DNA of 64,000 bases, from NCBI GenBank assembly GCA_021850625.1, contig JAJZLJ010000002.1, positions 20,338 through 84,337 of the forward strand, written 5' to 3'. The position numbers and the translations under genes were made by a program. Below are positions 1 to 8,783 of the stretch, one piece after another. Numbering within the stretch: position 1 is the first letter of the stretch; every line of letters begins with the position of its first letter. The notes beneath the pieces are model-generated. The model had not been told where the DNA came from. It worked only from the letters and a program-made list of their open reading frames with translations, and ran no database searches. Source of the stretch: Microcaldota archaeon. Lineage in GTDB: Archaea; Micrarchaeota; Micrarchaeia; Micrarchaeales; CABMGC01.

Positions 1-1173
1 TTCCTTTCCTTCTTGAACAGAGTTATCAAGTATTGAAAACAAAAGCCTGTCCAAACCTATACTTGCTTCGACAACATGTGGAACAAGTTTCTTTCCATTT
101 GACATTACCGAAATTTCCTTCCCTGATGTCTTTGCGTGTTGTGACAGATCAAAATCAGTCCTATATGCTATTCCTGAGACTTCAAGGTTGCCATGAATAG
201 TTCTTATTTCTAAATCGACGTTTCCTTTTGAATAATGAGGCAGCTCTTCTTTGTTTATCTGCCTAAATACATATAAACTTTTATCAGATATGCCAAGCTT
301 TTCCAACATCTTAAACTCAAGATATATACACATTGCAAAAAGTCTGTTTGGTATGTATTTCTTTTCAAGAAGCTCTTTTAAACTGTATAATCTCTCCTCT
401 CCATCAGATGGGCCGAAATTTACCTCTAGTTTAAGCATAGGTTCTATTTCAACTCCATTGAAGGTAGTTTGCTCTGCTTGAGGATCAAAAAATATCTCGG
501 TTTCCATTTGAGTGAATTCACGCACTCTAACGAGCTGGTTTCTTGGAGATATCTCATTTCTATAAGCCTTTCCTATTTGGGCTATAGCAGAAGGAAGTTT
601 AATGCCAAATATTTTAGAGAGGTCCTTAAAATCAACAAATATTCCTTGCGCAGTTTCTGGTCGCAAATATCCTACATTTTCTTTTTCTTGTCCTATTTGA
701 AATTTAAACATGAGATGAAAATCCTCTATATTTGAAAGCTCACCGCCACATTTTTGGCACTTTAGTCCATTTTCTATAATCTTCTTCTGCATTCCTTCTT
801 TATTAAGTTTTTTTAACTCTATAAGCGCTTCTTTATCGTTTGAGGTTTCATAGAACTCCTCAAGCATTTTATCTACACGATAGGATGTGCCACACTTTTT
901 GCATTTTGCTATAGGATCAGTAAAGGTAGCCACATGACCGCTCGCCATAAGAACAATTTCAGGTGTTATGGTGGTCGTATCTATTTCAAGCGAGCCCAAC
1001 TGCTCTACAAAAATATCTCTCCAGATATTTTCTATATTGCGTTTTATCTTAAGCCCTATAGGACCATAATTGTAAAATCCGCTTACACCCGAATAGATAT
1101 TAAAGGCTTGATAGTATATTCCTCTATGTTCTATTATGGATGACGCTCGACTTTGTTTTTCTGTTTTTTGCAT
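1..1173 (-). CDS. glyS: Glycyl-tRNA synthetase, C-terminus cut by window edge
   Basis: Class II alpha2-type glycyl-tRNA synthetase, which charges tRNA-Gly. It is absent from the ORF track because the frame runs off the left edge; I translated it by hand and it is open for 391 codons. Visible marks are GFYNYGPIGL near residue 33, the Cys pairs CKKCG (about 92) and CQKCGG (about 138) in the insertion, and the class II motif 2 region YRNEISPR (about 204) followed by REFTQMETEIFF. The anticodon-binding end is outside the window. The ATG is preceded by GGTGA 8 nt upstream, a good archaeal ribosome site. It is divergent from nop5, and the 103-bp gap holds both promoters. The family call is firm. 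Confidence 0.93.
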   Translation of the reverse strand, partial: MQKTEKQSRASSIIEHRGIYYQAFNIYSGVSGFYNYGPIGLKIKRNIENIWRDIFVEQLGSLEIDTTTITPEIVLMASGHVATFTDPIAKCKKCGTSYRVDKMLEEFYETSNDKEALIELKKLNKEGMQKKIIENGLKCQKCGGELSNIEDFHLMFKFQIGQEKENVGYLRPETAQGIFVDFKDLSKIFGIKLPSAIAQIGKAYRNEISPRNQLVRVREFTQMETEIFFDPQAEQTTFNGVEIEPMLKLEVNFGPSDGEERLYSLKELLEKKYIPNRLFAMCIYLEFKMLEKLGISDKSLYVFRQINKEELPHYSKGNVDLEIRTIHGNLEVSGIAYRTDFDLSQHAKTSGKEISVMSNGKKLVPHVVEASIGLDRLLFSILDNSVQEGKE

Positions 1174-1276
1174 TGTATTCACCAAATTATGTAAAGTAAG
1201 TAAATATGATATAGTAAGTATATGATTAACAAAGATATAAATTGTTTCTTGAATATATGTTATAGAGTATTAAGCA

Positions 1277-2251
1277 GTGGTGAGTTATTTGTCTGAAAAT
1301 AATAAAAATAATAATTTTAGAAAAAATAGATTTAACAATAAAAGAAATGATCATCATGGAAAATGGATGAGTAATAATAAAAATAAAGGTAATATAAGAG
1401 AACATAGTTTTAATGAAAGAAATGACGATGCTAGAAGAGCAAGATTTATGAGAAAGGCTCGTGGGGATGTGATAACTGCATACAAAGCAACTGCATTGGA
1501 TCACTCTATAATAGAGGCTATAAAGGCATATAATGAGCTTGAAAAGGTAAGAAATATTGTTTATGAAAGACTTGAGGAGTGGTATAGCGCATATTTTCCA
1601 AATGTAAAGATGGGAAATCATGAAACCTACGCCAGAATAATAACAAGCGTGAAAAACAAGGAAATAGATGAAACAGTTTTGAAAGGGATAGTAGGAGATG
1701 ACATCTCACATATAACAAATGGGATAAACTCTTCTCAGGGTTTTTCTGAGATTGATGAAGAAGAGTATAAAACGCTTAAGAAACTAGCTGAAGAAGAGCT
1801 TTCGATAATAAAGCTCCAAGAGATACTTGAGAAATTTCTTGAAGTGCAGACTAAAAAATTAATACCTAACATAGTATATCTTATAGATTATAAAATTGCG
1901 GCAGAGATGCTGAGCATGGCAGGATCTATAGAGCATCTTGCAGTTATGCCAGCAAGCACCATTCAACTTCTTGGAGCTGAAAAAGCCCTGTTTAAGCATA
2001 TGAAGTTTGGCTCACGACCGCCAAAGTATGGATATCTTTTCAAACTGCCGGAGCTTGCGAATATGGATAAGAAAGAGAAGGGAAGGATGGCTCGTGTGTA
2101 CGCCACAAAGATAAGCATAGCTGCTAGAGCTGATTTTTACACTAAGAGATTCATAGCTGATACACTAAAAGAACAGATAAATAGTATTATGAAAAGAAAG
2201 CCGCATACTCAGAAAAATAACCATAATGAAGATACTTTTTCTCAAGATTGA
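1277..2251 (+). CDS. nop5: Nop5/NOP56-58 family C/D sRNP core protein lacking the usual N-terminal domain
   Basis: Scaffold of the box C/D RNA 2'-O-methylation complex. Residues 1-60 are a low-complexity, Asn/Arg/Lys-rich stretch. Residues about 65-115 match the segment leading into the coiled coil (IIEAIKAY, LEEWYSAYFP). The coiled coil runs to about 200, and the RNA/L7Ae-binding Nop domain follows, with LGAEKALFKH and PPKYGYLF. The family is usually about 370-420 aa with an N-terminal domain of roughly 120 aa that binds fibrillarin. Here, at 324 aa, that domain seems replaced by the basic tail. Start is GTG at 1277 or 1280. A TATA-like AAAGATATAAATTG lies about 40 bp upstream. The family is certain; the meaning of the missing domain is inference. 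Confidence 0.93.
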   Translation: MVSYLSENNKNNNFRKNRFNNKRNDHHGKWMSNNKNKGNIREHSFNERNDDARRARFMRKARGDVITAYKATALDHSIIEAIKAYNELEKVRNIVYERLEEWYSAYFPNVKMGNHETYARIITSVKNKEIDETVLKGIVGDDISHITNGINSSQGFSEIDEEEYKTLKKLAEEELSIIKLQEILEKFLEVQTKKLIPNIVYLIDYKIAAEMLSMAGSIEHLAVMPASTIQLLGAEKALFKHMKFGSRPPKYGYLFKLPELANMDKKEKGRMARVYATKISIAARADFYTKRFIADTLKEQINSIMKRKPHTQKNNHNEDTFSQD

Positions 2252-2253
2252 AT

Positions 2254-2272
2254 TGGTAAAAAATTCCAATAA
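2254..2272 (+). terminator. Possible terminator hairpin after nop5
   Basis: ATTGG and CCAAT flank an A-rich loop just after the nop5 stop, giving a short 5-bp stem in the gap before the convergent carS gene. Weak evidence only. Confidence 0.25.
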
Positions 2273-2316
2273 AGTAAGTAAAACGTTTTATACAACGTAT
2301 AGAAGGATTTAATATT

Positions 2317-2814
2317 TTACCAAGGAACCTCTTTTAATTTTGCTTTATGTGCAACCTTATTTGTAAATTTATGCAAAACTCCAGTTAGTATGAATATGAA
2401 AATTAAACCATATATGCTAGGAAGATTACCTAAGGGAAGCGCAAATAAAAGCGCAAATATAAGAAACAGATATTGATCCATAAGAAATATGTCCTTTCCT
2501 TCTTTATGGCCCATCTGCCTCTTTATAAAACTGCCAAACATATCTCCAAACAAAGTTCCAAAACTTAATACTATGCCTATTACAAACATAAATGGCAGCG
2601 CAAGAGAAAATAAAGCGCCTATTAAGGTACCTGAAAGCATTCCGAACACGAAACCACGTATGGTTTTATGCTTACCGAGTATAGGCTTACCACGAAACTT
2701 CTTGCCTAAATCTATTGGCAATCCTCCGCCAAATATTACTGGTGCTCCATTAGCAACGTAAGCAGGGAAGATATAAATTAATGGATAAAGTATTATTGTC
2801 CAAAGATAATCCAA
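2317..2814 (-). CDS. carS: CDP-archaeol synthase (CarS, DUF46 family)
   Basis: Integral membrane enzyme that transfers CMP from CTP to unsaturated archaetidic acid, giving CDP-archaeol for ether phospholipid synthesis. At 165 aa it is of family length. It shows the family N-terminus (YVANGAPVIFGGG), the central G-K-T-x-RG segment (GKHKTIRGFVFGMLSGT) and GDMFGSFIKRQMG, with about four or five hydrophobic segments. Start is a TTG; no in-frame ATG lies near it. It stands alone: the nearest same-strand gene (alaS) ends 232 bp upstream, and that AT-rich gap holds only promoter-like and terminator-like sequence. Family assignment is strong. Confidence 0.9.
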   Translation of the reverse strand: MDYLWTIILYPLIYIFPAYVANGAPVIFGGGLPIDLGKKFRGKPILGKHKTIRGFVFGMLSGTLIGALFSLALPFMFVIGIVLSFGTLFGDMFGSFIKRQMGHKEGKDIFLMDQYLFLIFALLFALPLGNLPSIYGLIFIFILTGVLHKFTNKVAHKAKLKEVPW

Positions 2815-2984
2815 TAAATCACAGCGATAATTGTAAAGATAAAGAGAACAATTATTAATACATTCTTATCCGAAAAAGTATATAAGAATTTGGTATTTTT
2901 TATTTGTTAATTTTGCCTTTTGATTTTTTCTTTTTAATATTTAGCTCTTTTTGCTTTTATTGTAATTTATGTTGTAATTTATTT

Positions 2985-3003
2985 TGTCAATTTTTTATTT
3001 GAC
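2985..3003 (-). terminator. Inverted repeat with T/A loop downstream of alaS
   Basis: GTCAA/TTGAC arms separated by a T-rich loop lie about 45 bp past the alaS stop. The rest of 2815-3046 is A/T tracts with no ORF, tRNA or C/D boxes that I can see. Confidence 0.3.
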
Positions 3004-3046
3004 GTAGATATATTCAACAGATTATTTTATTATCTAAAAACTCTTT

Positions 3047-5755
3047 TTATTTGCTTATTATACCTTCTGCGCTTTCCCTTGAGCCACCGCCTTTGAATGC
3101 AGATCCTATGCTTTTCTTAGCGAACTCCAAAGCTCCGTACTCTGCGTTAGGACCTGCGATACAAACTACCTCTCCTTGTTTGTTCTTTGCAAGTAATGTA
3201 AGAGATGGACGTTCAATAATTATTTTTGAGATAGCCTTTCTGAGTATCTCTCTGCTTCCTTCTTGTTCAATCACAGCGGTGCTTTCTGATGAATCTATGT
3301 CAGTTAGAAGCTGTTTTGCTATGACATTGGCAAGCTCTTCGTCCTTATCTTTCGATGACTTAAGTAGCAAAGAATAATCGCTTCGCATCTTCTCTATCTT
3401 AAGATAAACGCTTTCAAGATCCGAATTAAGTAATGTAGCAGCACTGCTTAGCTCGTTGTGTTCATTTTGCATGTACTCAAGAGCAGCTTTACCTGCAACA
3501 AATTCTATTCTATCTACGCCGTCGTGAATTCTCGAAGTGTTTATAATCTTTATCATTCCTATTGAGCTTTCGTAAGAAGCAACATGAAGCCCTCCGCATG
3601 CCTCAGCGTCTATAAGCTTGCCATGTTTATCTTTGATTATTATTATACGCATGAGCTTTGCAGGAACTCCATGACCCTGATATATTGTAAAACCATAATT
3701 TTGCTCAGCATCTGCACGGCTCATCTCCTTTACCTCGACTGATATTCCATTGAACAAAATCAAATTTGCTAGATCCTCTATAGCCTTTACCTCTTCTAGC
3801 GTTAATTTTTCATAATGGGCTATATCTATATGCGCCTTATCTTCATCCTTTCGTGCACCTTCCTGCCATGCGTGCTTGCCTAGTATTGTCCTTGCAGATG
3901 CACTTATTATGTGTGTTGCGGTATGATGTGCCATTAATTTTTTTCTTCTTTCCATATTGACTTTGCAACTTACTGTTTTTCCTTTTGAAATTGAAGAATC
4001 TGGAAGTTTTTTGAGTATGTGGACTACTACAGAACCTACCTTCTGAACGTCTTCAACATCAAAACCACTTATAGTACCATTATCTGCAGCTTGACCACCA
4101 CCCTCTGGATAAAAAGGAGTTTTGTCTAGGACAACATATTTGTCCTTTGAGTATAAAACCTTTGAGTCTGACTCTGATTTGAAATTATAATACAACTGTT
4201 CAGTTTTAGGCAGCTCCTCATTAAAGTCCAATTTAAGTTTTTTTGTTTTTTCCTTTCCAGCAAAATCTCCCTTTATTATATCTTCATATGCATTATCTGG
4301 AAGCTCTATTTCTTTGTCTTCCGCTTTTGCTATAGACTTGATTAATTCTGGAGTTACTCCATTGCTTTCATACAATGTGCGCAGCTCGTCCTTACTTATA
4401 CTTGATTTCTTTGAAAGTATGTTTGTTATAAGTTTTCCAGCATTATTTATTGATGACTCGTATCTTTTTGCTTCTACATCTATTATTTTTGAAAGTATAT
4501 CTAAATTATTCTCTAACTCTGGATACAATCCTTTAAGTTCAGTTGCCTGCTTTTCTGCAATCTCCATTATACTTATGTCCATCTCATACTCTTTTATAAA
4601 TGCAAGAGCCCTTCGTAAGATTACTCTTAGGTTATATCCTCCTCCTATGTTTGATGGAAGTGCTCCGTCAGACACTCCGAAAAGCAAGGTTCTTGTGTGA
4701 TCAAGCGTTGCATAAAATGCCTGCATCGGTTTTATTACGCGCGTGTACTCATCTGTAGAAAGCCCGGCCTTTTTAAGTATTTGAGTTTCAAGCTTTTTGT
4801 ATTGTGTTGTTTCTGTAACATCTAATTCGCTTGCGTATTTTGCAAATTTTTTAAAGATTTGACTGTTCATTTCAAATGGCAATGCCTTCTTAGTGCTTTT
4901 TATTATGTCATGAAACACAGCGTCATAAATGTTATCAAAGCCTGTATAAAACCACAATAACCTTTCAAAACCCCAGCCCACATCCACTACCTGTCCTTTG
5001 AGCTCCTTTATTTCACCATTAATGCTTTCGAATTGCGTAAATACATTGTTTACAAGCTCAAGACCATTTGAAAAACCTTCTAAACATGGACCGAACTCGG
5101 AGAAATCACCCATTGCCCAGACATCCTCATTATAAACTAGTTTATCTTTTTTAACGCCAAGCACATCTATTAAAAATTTATAATCAAGTTCCATTGTTCT
5201 ATCTCTCCAATAACCTTCTTTAGGATAATTGAAGGCATGTTGACCTGCCATCATAAAACTAGTTAAATGTCTACCTGTCACTCCTACATTTTCTATATCT
5301 CCAAAACGCAGACATATTTGCGGCACTATAAGTGGATTTGCATTATACTCAAAATGCATTGCTCCGTTCTCTATTCTTTGGAAGTCTTGTATACTTGCTA
5401 TTGTAAAATAAAGGTCTTGACGCCACCTACTCACTACTGGATAACGTTTTATATATGCATGACCATTCTCTTCGAAAAACTTAGAAAATTTACGCCACAT
5501 TTCTACATAGGATATTGGCGTAGGTTTTTCTTTAAAGAATGAGTACTCAGTGTGTTCAGGATCTTCACAGGTATCTCTTTCTGAAATACTCCAGAAATTT
5601 TTGCCGCAAATTTTACAAGTATATCTATTAAATCCCTCTTTTTCAAAGATTTTTGTTGAATAGTAAAGTTTGGGATTTTTTGAAAATTCAGTTCTTAATT
5701 CTTTCTTATCGAGTTTTATTCCATCAAGCACAACAACACCAATAATAAAATACAT
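3047..5755 (-). CDS. alaS: Alanyl-tRNA synthetase, archaeal type
   Basis: Class II synthetase charging tRNA-Ala, with an editing domain. The order is an archaeal Cys/His N-terminal segment (CKICGKNF and a later Cys-His pair, residues 45-70), the aminoacylation core (RWRQDLYFTIASIQDFQR, GRHLTSFMMAGQHAF), the tRNA-recognition region, the editing site with HHTATH near residue 620 and CGGLH near 720, and a C-terminal DHHA1-like oligomerisation part ending in FKGGGSRESAEG. Full length at 902 aa. The track start may be eight codons long: an in-frame GTG at 5731 has GGTG just upstream and a TATA-like stretch before that. The gene is transcribed alone. Confidence 0.96.
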   Translation of the reverse strand: MYFIIGVVVLDGIKLDKKELRTEFSKNPKLYYSTKIFEKEGFNRYTCKICGKNFWSISERDTCEDPEHTEYSFFKEKPTPISYVEMWRKFSKFFEENGHAYIKRYPVVSRWRQDLYFTIASIQDFQRIENGAMHFEYNANPLIVPQICLRFGDIENVGVTGRHLTSFMMAGQHAFNYPKEGYWRDRTMELDYKFLIDVLGVKKDKLVYNEDVWAMGDFSEFGPCLEGFSNGLELVNNVFTQFESINGEIKELKGQVVDVGWGFERLLWFYTGFDNIYDAVFHDIIKSTKKALPFEMNSQIFKKFAKYASELDVTETTQYKKLETQILKKAGLSTDEYTRVIKPMQAFYATLDHTRTLLFGVSDGALPSNIGGGYNLRVILRRALAFIKEYEMDISIMEIAEKQATELKGLYPELENNLDILSKIIDVEAKRYESSINNAGKLITNILSKKSSISKDELRTLYESNGVTPELIKSIAKAEDKEIELPDNAYEDIIKGDFAGKEKTKKLKLDFNEELPKTEQLYYNFKSESDSKVLYSKDKYVVLDKTPFYPEGGGQAADNGTISGFDVEDVQKVGSVVVHILKKLPDSSISKGKTVSCKVNMERRKKLMAHHTATHIISASARTILGKHAWQEGARKDEDKAHIDIAHYEKLTLEEVKAIEDLANLILFNGISVEVKEMSRADAEQNYGFTIYQGHGVPAKLMRIIIIKDKHGKLIDAEACGGLHVASYESSIGMIKIINTSRIHDGVDRIEFVAGKAALEYMQNEHNELSSAATLLNSDLESVYLKIEKMRSDYSLLLKSSKDKDEELANVIAKQLLTDIDSSESTAVIEQEGSREILRKAISKIIIERPSLTLLAKNKQGEVVCIAGPNAEYGALEFAKKSIGSAFKGGGSRESAEGIISK

Positions 5756-5803
5756 ATATTATAAAACAGTATAATTATTAATTATACAATATAGTTTTAT
5801 TTG

Positions 5804-6691
5804 TTACTCTTTCCACCATGTTTTGCATTCCTTTCCAAAGAATTTGCACATCTTACATCTCCAAACATTTTCTTCTGAAACCGGCCTTGCCTCTCTATCT
5901 CCAGACCAGTATTTCATTGCTTCTACAAGATAACTATCAAGTGTTTCTCGTTTATATACTATATCCATTTCAGTAAGTATCTGAGTAGTTTGTCGATCTA
6001 TATATCTTAATTTTAAAATATTACTTAGCTCTGGAAGTTTTTTGAGTTCTTCAAACATTAATTTATGAATAATATCTAATCTGCGCAACTCGTTTTTTAT
6101 TCCTATTTGATCCAGCCCTTTAACAAATTCAGTTGACATAGACATTTGCAGTATGCCATTTGAATTTATAAAATTTTCGTAGGTATATTCTCCAGATTTT
6201 ATATCATCAAAAAGATGCTTGTATATTTCGAGCTGTATTTTATCTACATCTATACGTAAACCAACATTGTTTGTTCCGTTTTTAGAATTTATTGTTTTAT
6301 CCTCAACAATTACCGTTTTTCCATCGATTATACGAATTTCATCTAATTGACCGGCAACTCTAAAACCGTTTATAGAACCATACATGCGTATTTCTCTGCA
6401 ATAGCCATTTTTTCTAAGATTGATTAGACTAGTATAATTTTCATATGCCCATTTGTATAATCTATCAGGATAAGTTATAGGTTCTATAGTAAGTTTTTCC
6501 ATTACCTTTTCCTGCATTATAGCATGCATAGCTGCACCCTTTGTCATTGCAGGCGTACTATAAAATCCACCCATTTCATAAAGCTCCATTTGTTTTTCGC
6601 ACCACAACTGGCTAGCTATGTCTTTTACCGGAACGCTTACCTTTTTAAGCCGCGTAAGTGCGCTTACCTTTCCCGTTTGCATAAAAAACAT
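5804..6691 (-). CDS. PD-(D/E)XK nuclease, EXO5/Cas4-like, with predicted Fe-S cluster
   Basis: Predicted single-strand DNA exonuclease of the RecB/EXO5 group. A first Cys (QLWCEKQ, about residue 31) and a C-terminal trio (CKMCKFFGKEC, about 280-290) have the spacing of the 4Fe-4S-clamped AddB/EXO5/Cas4 nucleases. The core shows KGAAMHAIMQ, GQLDEIRI (catalytic Asp) and VIVEDKT (the E-x-K of the active site). At 295 aa it is longer than typical Cas4 (about 200 aa), and there are no cas genes or CRISPR repeats nearby. A repair/replication nuclease of EXO5 type is therefore the better reading. It is divergent from the HAD gene. Confidence 0.8.
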   Translation of the reverse strand: MFFMQTGKVSALTRLKKVSVPVKDIASQLWCEKQMELYEMGGFYSTPAMTKGAAMHAIMQEKVMEKLTIEPITYPDRLYKWAYENYTSLINLRKNGYCREIRMYGSINGFRVAGQLDEIRIIDGKTVIVEDKTINSKNGTNNVGLRIDVDKIQLEIYKHLFDDIKSGEYTYENFINSNGILQMSMSTEFVKGLDQIGIKNELRRLDIIHKLMFEELKKLPELSNILKLRYIDRQTTQILTEMDIVYKRETLDSYLVEAMKYWSGDREARPVSEENVWRCKMCKFFGKECKTWWKE

Positions 6692-6790
6692 CGTTTATCA
6701 GACCGCCTACCTATCTTCATCGCAATAAAGCTCCGCGATCACCAGATCTCATCATATACATTTTTATTTATTCACAACATTAATAACACT

Positions 6791-7435
6791 ATGTCTGAAA
6801 TTAAGGAAAAGGAATTATTCATCTTTGATTGGGATGGCACCCTAAGCACTTCTACGTTGATAGTTGCAGCTTCAAGAATCTTCAGAAGAGGATATAATCC
6901 AAAAAATATAGAGAAGAAACAGGAGTTTTATAAAAAGCTTGGAAACTCTAAAGGAAAAGGGCTTTCACTTGAACTAAAACAAGATAGAAGTAAGATATTT
7001 GCAGTAATTTATGATTTTTATGCTCGCTTTTACATGCCTAAAACTAAAAAGAACTCAATAGAACTCCTTTTGGAATTGAATAAGAAGAAAAAAACCGTTA
7101 CATTATTCAGTGACTCGAGAAGCTATAGACTTATGAATGAGATGCGCTGCTTAAATGTAATTAAGTACTTTGATTTTATATTAAGTGCAAGTAGCGTAGG
7201 AGCATACAAACCTGATCCTACTGGAATACTTTTTATTATAAATAAATATGGAATAGATAAAAAAAAGGTTGTCTATATTGGAGATACTGTTTCTGACATA
7301 ATGGCATCAAAATTTGCAGGTGTTAGTTCATGTATAGTTGCTGATGGACTTGAGCCTATAGAAAAAATAAGGGAGGCAAAACCAGATTATCTATTTGAGA
7401 GTTTATCTGATTTATACAAAGCTATACAAAAATAA
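6791..7435 (+). CDS. HAD-superfamily phosphatase (phosphoglycolate phosphatase-like)
   Basis: Haloacid-dehalogenase fold hydrolase, likely a small-molecule phosphatase; substrate unknown. Motif I is FDWDGTLS (residue 12 onward), motif II VTLFSDSRS, the motif III lysine is in YKPDP, and motif IV is IGDTVSDIMAS. A helical cap lies between motifs I and II (HAD-IA). The ORF track begins at 6524, but that extension overlaps the divergent nuclease. ATG 6791 has a TATA-like segment (ATATACATTTTTAT) about 30 bp upstream, and it places motif I at the usual distance. The product is 214 aa. A hairpin plus T-run follows the stop. Confidence 0.85.
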   Translation: MSEIKEKELFIFDWDGTLSTSTLIVAASRIFRRGYNPKNIEKKQEFYKKLGNSKGKGLSLELKQDRSKIFAVIYDFYARFYMPKTKKNSIELLLELNKKKKTVTLFSDSRSYRLMNEMRCLNVIKYFDFILSASSVGAYKPDPTGILFIINKYGIDKKKVVYIGDTVSDIMASKFAGVSSCIVADGLEPIEKIREAKPDYLFESLSDLYKAIQK

Positions 7436-7447
7436 TAGTGCATTATC

Positions 7448-7471
7448 CAAAGATTGAAGGTCTTTGATTTT
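7448..7471 (+). terminator. Rho-independent-like terminator after HAD gene
   Basis: CAAAGA/TCTTTG stem with a 7-nt loop is followed by GATTTTT. A second perfect palindrome, TTGATAATTTATCAA, follows at 7471-7485. It could end transcription from the convergent pentapeptide gene on the other strand. Confidence 0.45.
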
Positions 7472-7506
7472 TGATAATTTATCAATAGGAAAATATAGCT
7501 TATTAC

Positions 7507-8139
7507 TTAATGTACTTGCGACTTTAATTCTGTTCTTCTAAGAGCAGCCAGTTCATTTGAGGCTACTACTTCTACGTAATCAGTATTGACCTTCTTTCTT
7601 TTCAACTCGAGAAACTGCGACTCTGTAGCTTTGACAACATCCACTATACAAATATTTTCTAAACCAATGTTATTGCAATTTTCAGCAAAAAGATTTACAC
7701 TGGTTATATCATTTTTTCCCAGTATAAAACCAGTGTTAGGATAAATTGTGCTGAGTTCTATATCTAAACCAAAAAGACGCGAGTATTTAACATTAAAACC
7801 GTATATTTCAGTATTGTAGATATTAGTTCCTATGAAGTTAGATACCTGTGCATCTACCACTAATATTTTACAACCTACAAAGCTAGCTTTTTCGAAAGAG
7901 CATCCAGAAAGCTTTGAATGTATAAAAATTGTTGAATTGAAAAGAGTATTTTCAAAGGTACTGTTTGAACAGTCTATTTTATCAAATATTATTGGTTTTA
8001 CTACTGCGCTATTAGATGGTATTTCAAATTTCTGCTTATCTACAATTAAATTAGTAAAATCTCGCCTACCACTATTGTAATCTGAGATAAACTGCTCTGC
8101 TGATATACTCCGTTTTGCCACGGTTTTAATAACCCCCAC
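7507..8139 (-). CDS. Pentapeptide-repeat-like protein
   Basis: 210 aa with no enzyme motif that I recognise. Residues about 50-130 read as degenerate pentapeptide repeats (units such as CSNST, FENTL, FNSTI, CSFEK, ASFVG), which fold as a right-handed quadrilateral beta helix. The C-terminal 40 residues are charged and helical. Start is GTG with GGGGAT just upstream and a TATA-like GCATTTAAATATT further up, so it is expressed from its own promoter. Members of this fold range from DNA-mimic gyrase protectors to structural proteins; nothing here picks one role. It converges on the HAD gene. Confidence 0.55.
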   Translation of the reverse strand: MGVIKTVAKRSISAEQFISDYNSGRRDFTNLIVDKQKFEIPSNSAVVKPIIFDKIDCSNSTFENTLFNSTIFIHSKLSGCSFEKASFVGCKILVVDAQVSNFIGTNIYNTEIYGFNVKYSRLFGLDIELSTIYPNTGFILGKNDITSVNLFAENCNNIGLENICIVDVVKATESQFLELKRKKVNTDYVEVVASNELAALRRTELKSQVH

Positions 8140-8323
8140 AATATCCCCAAATATATATTAAATAAATTAATATTTAAATGCTCTTGTTTGGTTAGTTTTT
8201 TGTCATATTCTTAATATTTTGAAATTATAACAAAAATGGAGTTTACCGATAGTTTTATAAATCAATACCAACACAATATTAGTATGTAGTAAAGCATACG
8301 GCTGATTCTACAGAGGAAACAAC

Positions 8324-8614
8324 ATGTCAGATGAATATGAAAGAAATGAAGAAGGTAGAGATAGGGCTAGAGGAGAAAGAAGCGACAGAGGAGACAGAAG
8401 ACCAGGCATGAAGCCTAATTACTTCCTCCCAAAGCCAGTTAAGGTCGGTGATGAGCTCGATCTTACAATAGAGGCAACAGCCTCAAAAGGTGACGGAATA
8501 GCAAAGAAAGACGGCTACGTAGTTTTTGTAAAAGATGCAAAACAAGGCGAAGCGGTCAAGGTAAAAATAACTGAAGTTAGAGCAAGATTTGCAATAGGAG
8601 AAATAATGAAGTAA
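8324..8614 (+). CDS. TRAM-domain RNA-binding protein
   Basis: 96 aa. The first 28 residues are an Arg/Asp/Glu/Gly-rich disordered tail (RGERSDRGDRR). Residues 35-96 are a single TRAM OB-like domain: VGDELDLTIEATASKGDGIAK, then GYVVFVKDAKQGEAVKVKI, ending FAIGEI. Stand-alone archaeal TRAM proteins act as RNA chaperones, often cold-responsive; that role is inferred from the family. A TATA box (GTTTTATAAATC) near 8251 predicts a leader of about 45 nt. Monocistronic. Confidence 0.85.
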   Translation: MSDEYERNEEGRDRARGERSDRGDRRPGMKPNYFLPKPVKVGDELDLTIEATASKGDGIAKKDGYVVFVKDAKQGEAVKVKITEVRARFAIGEIMK

Positions 8615-8707
8615 CGCGGTTGCGTACATAGTTAAAAACAGTTAATTTATTTTATTTTTTTATTTTATTACTTATTTTATACCTATTTTTATAATATTAT
8701 AGACCTT

Positions 8708-8746
8708 TCAGAGATAAAAACCTTCAGAAAACCTACCGCTCAGAAA
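8708..8746 (+). repeat. Three direct repeats of TCAGA-n-ACC with 16-nt period (operator-like)
   Basis: TCAGA begins at 8708, 8724 and 8740, each copy followed by an A-run and ACC. The last copy abuts the TATA element of the next gene. An exact 16-nt spacing beside a promoter suggests tandem binding sites, perhaps for the HTH regulator encoded immediately downstream. Inferred from position only. Confidence 0.45.
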
Positions 8747-8749
8747 AAC

Positions 8750-8759
8750 CATTTATAGT
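8750..8759 (+). promoter_or_regulatory. TATA box (CCATTTATAG) of the HTH regulator gene
   Basis: It is centred about 27 bp upstream of ATG 8784, which fits a leaderless transcript and helps choose that start over the TTG at 8763. Confidence 0.5.
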
Positions 8760-8783
8760 TTTTTGTATAAAGTTAATTGTGTT

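Noticed and set aside
1226-1718. Minus-strand ORFs opposite nop5
   Set aside because: No start context or family resemblance; nop5 is unambiguous on the other strand.
5804-6691. Cas4-like nuclease as a sign of a CRISPR system
   Set aside because: The protein is longer than Cas4, resembles EXO5, and no cas1/cas2 or direct-repeat array exists in the window.
6524-6790. N-terminal extension of the HAD ORF
   Set aside because: It overlaps the divergent nuclease gene and has no family similarity; ATG 6791 puts the DxD motif at the normal distance.
8640-8760. Box C/D RNA near the TCAGA repeats (CTGA on the minus strand three times)
   Set aside because: No RUGAUGA box C or C' is present, so the CTGA matches are better read as parts of the direct repeats.
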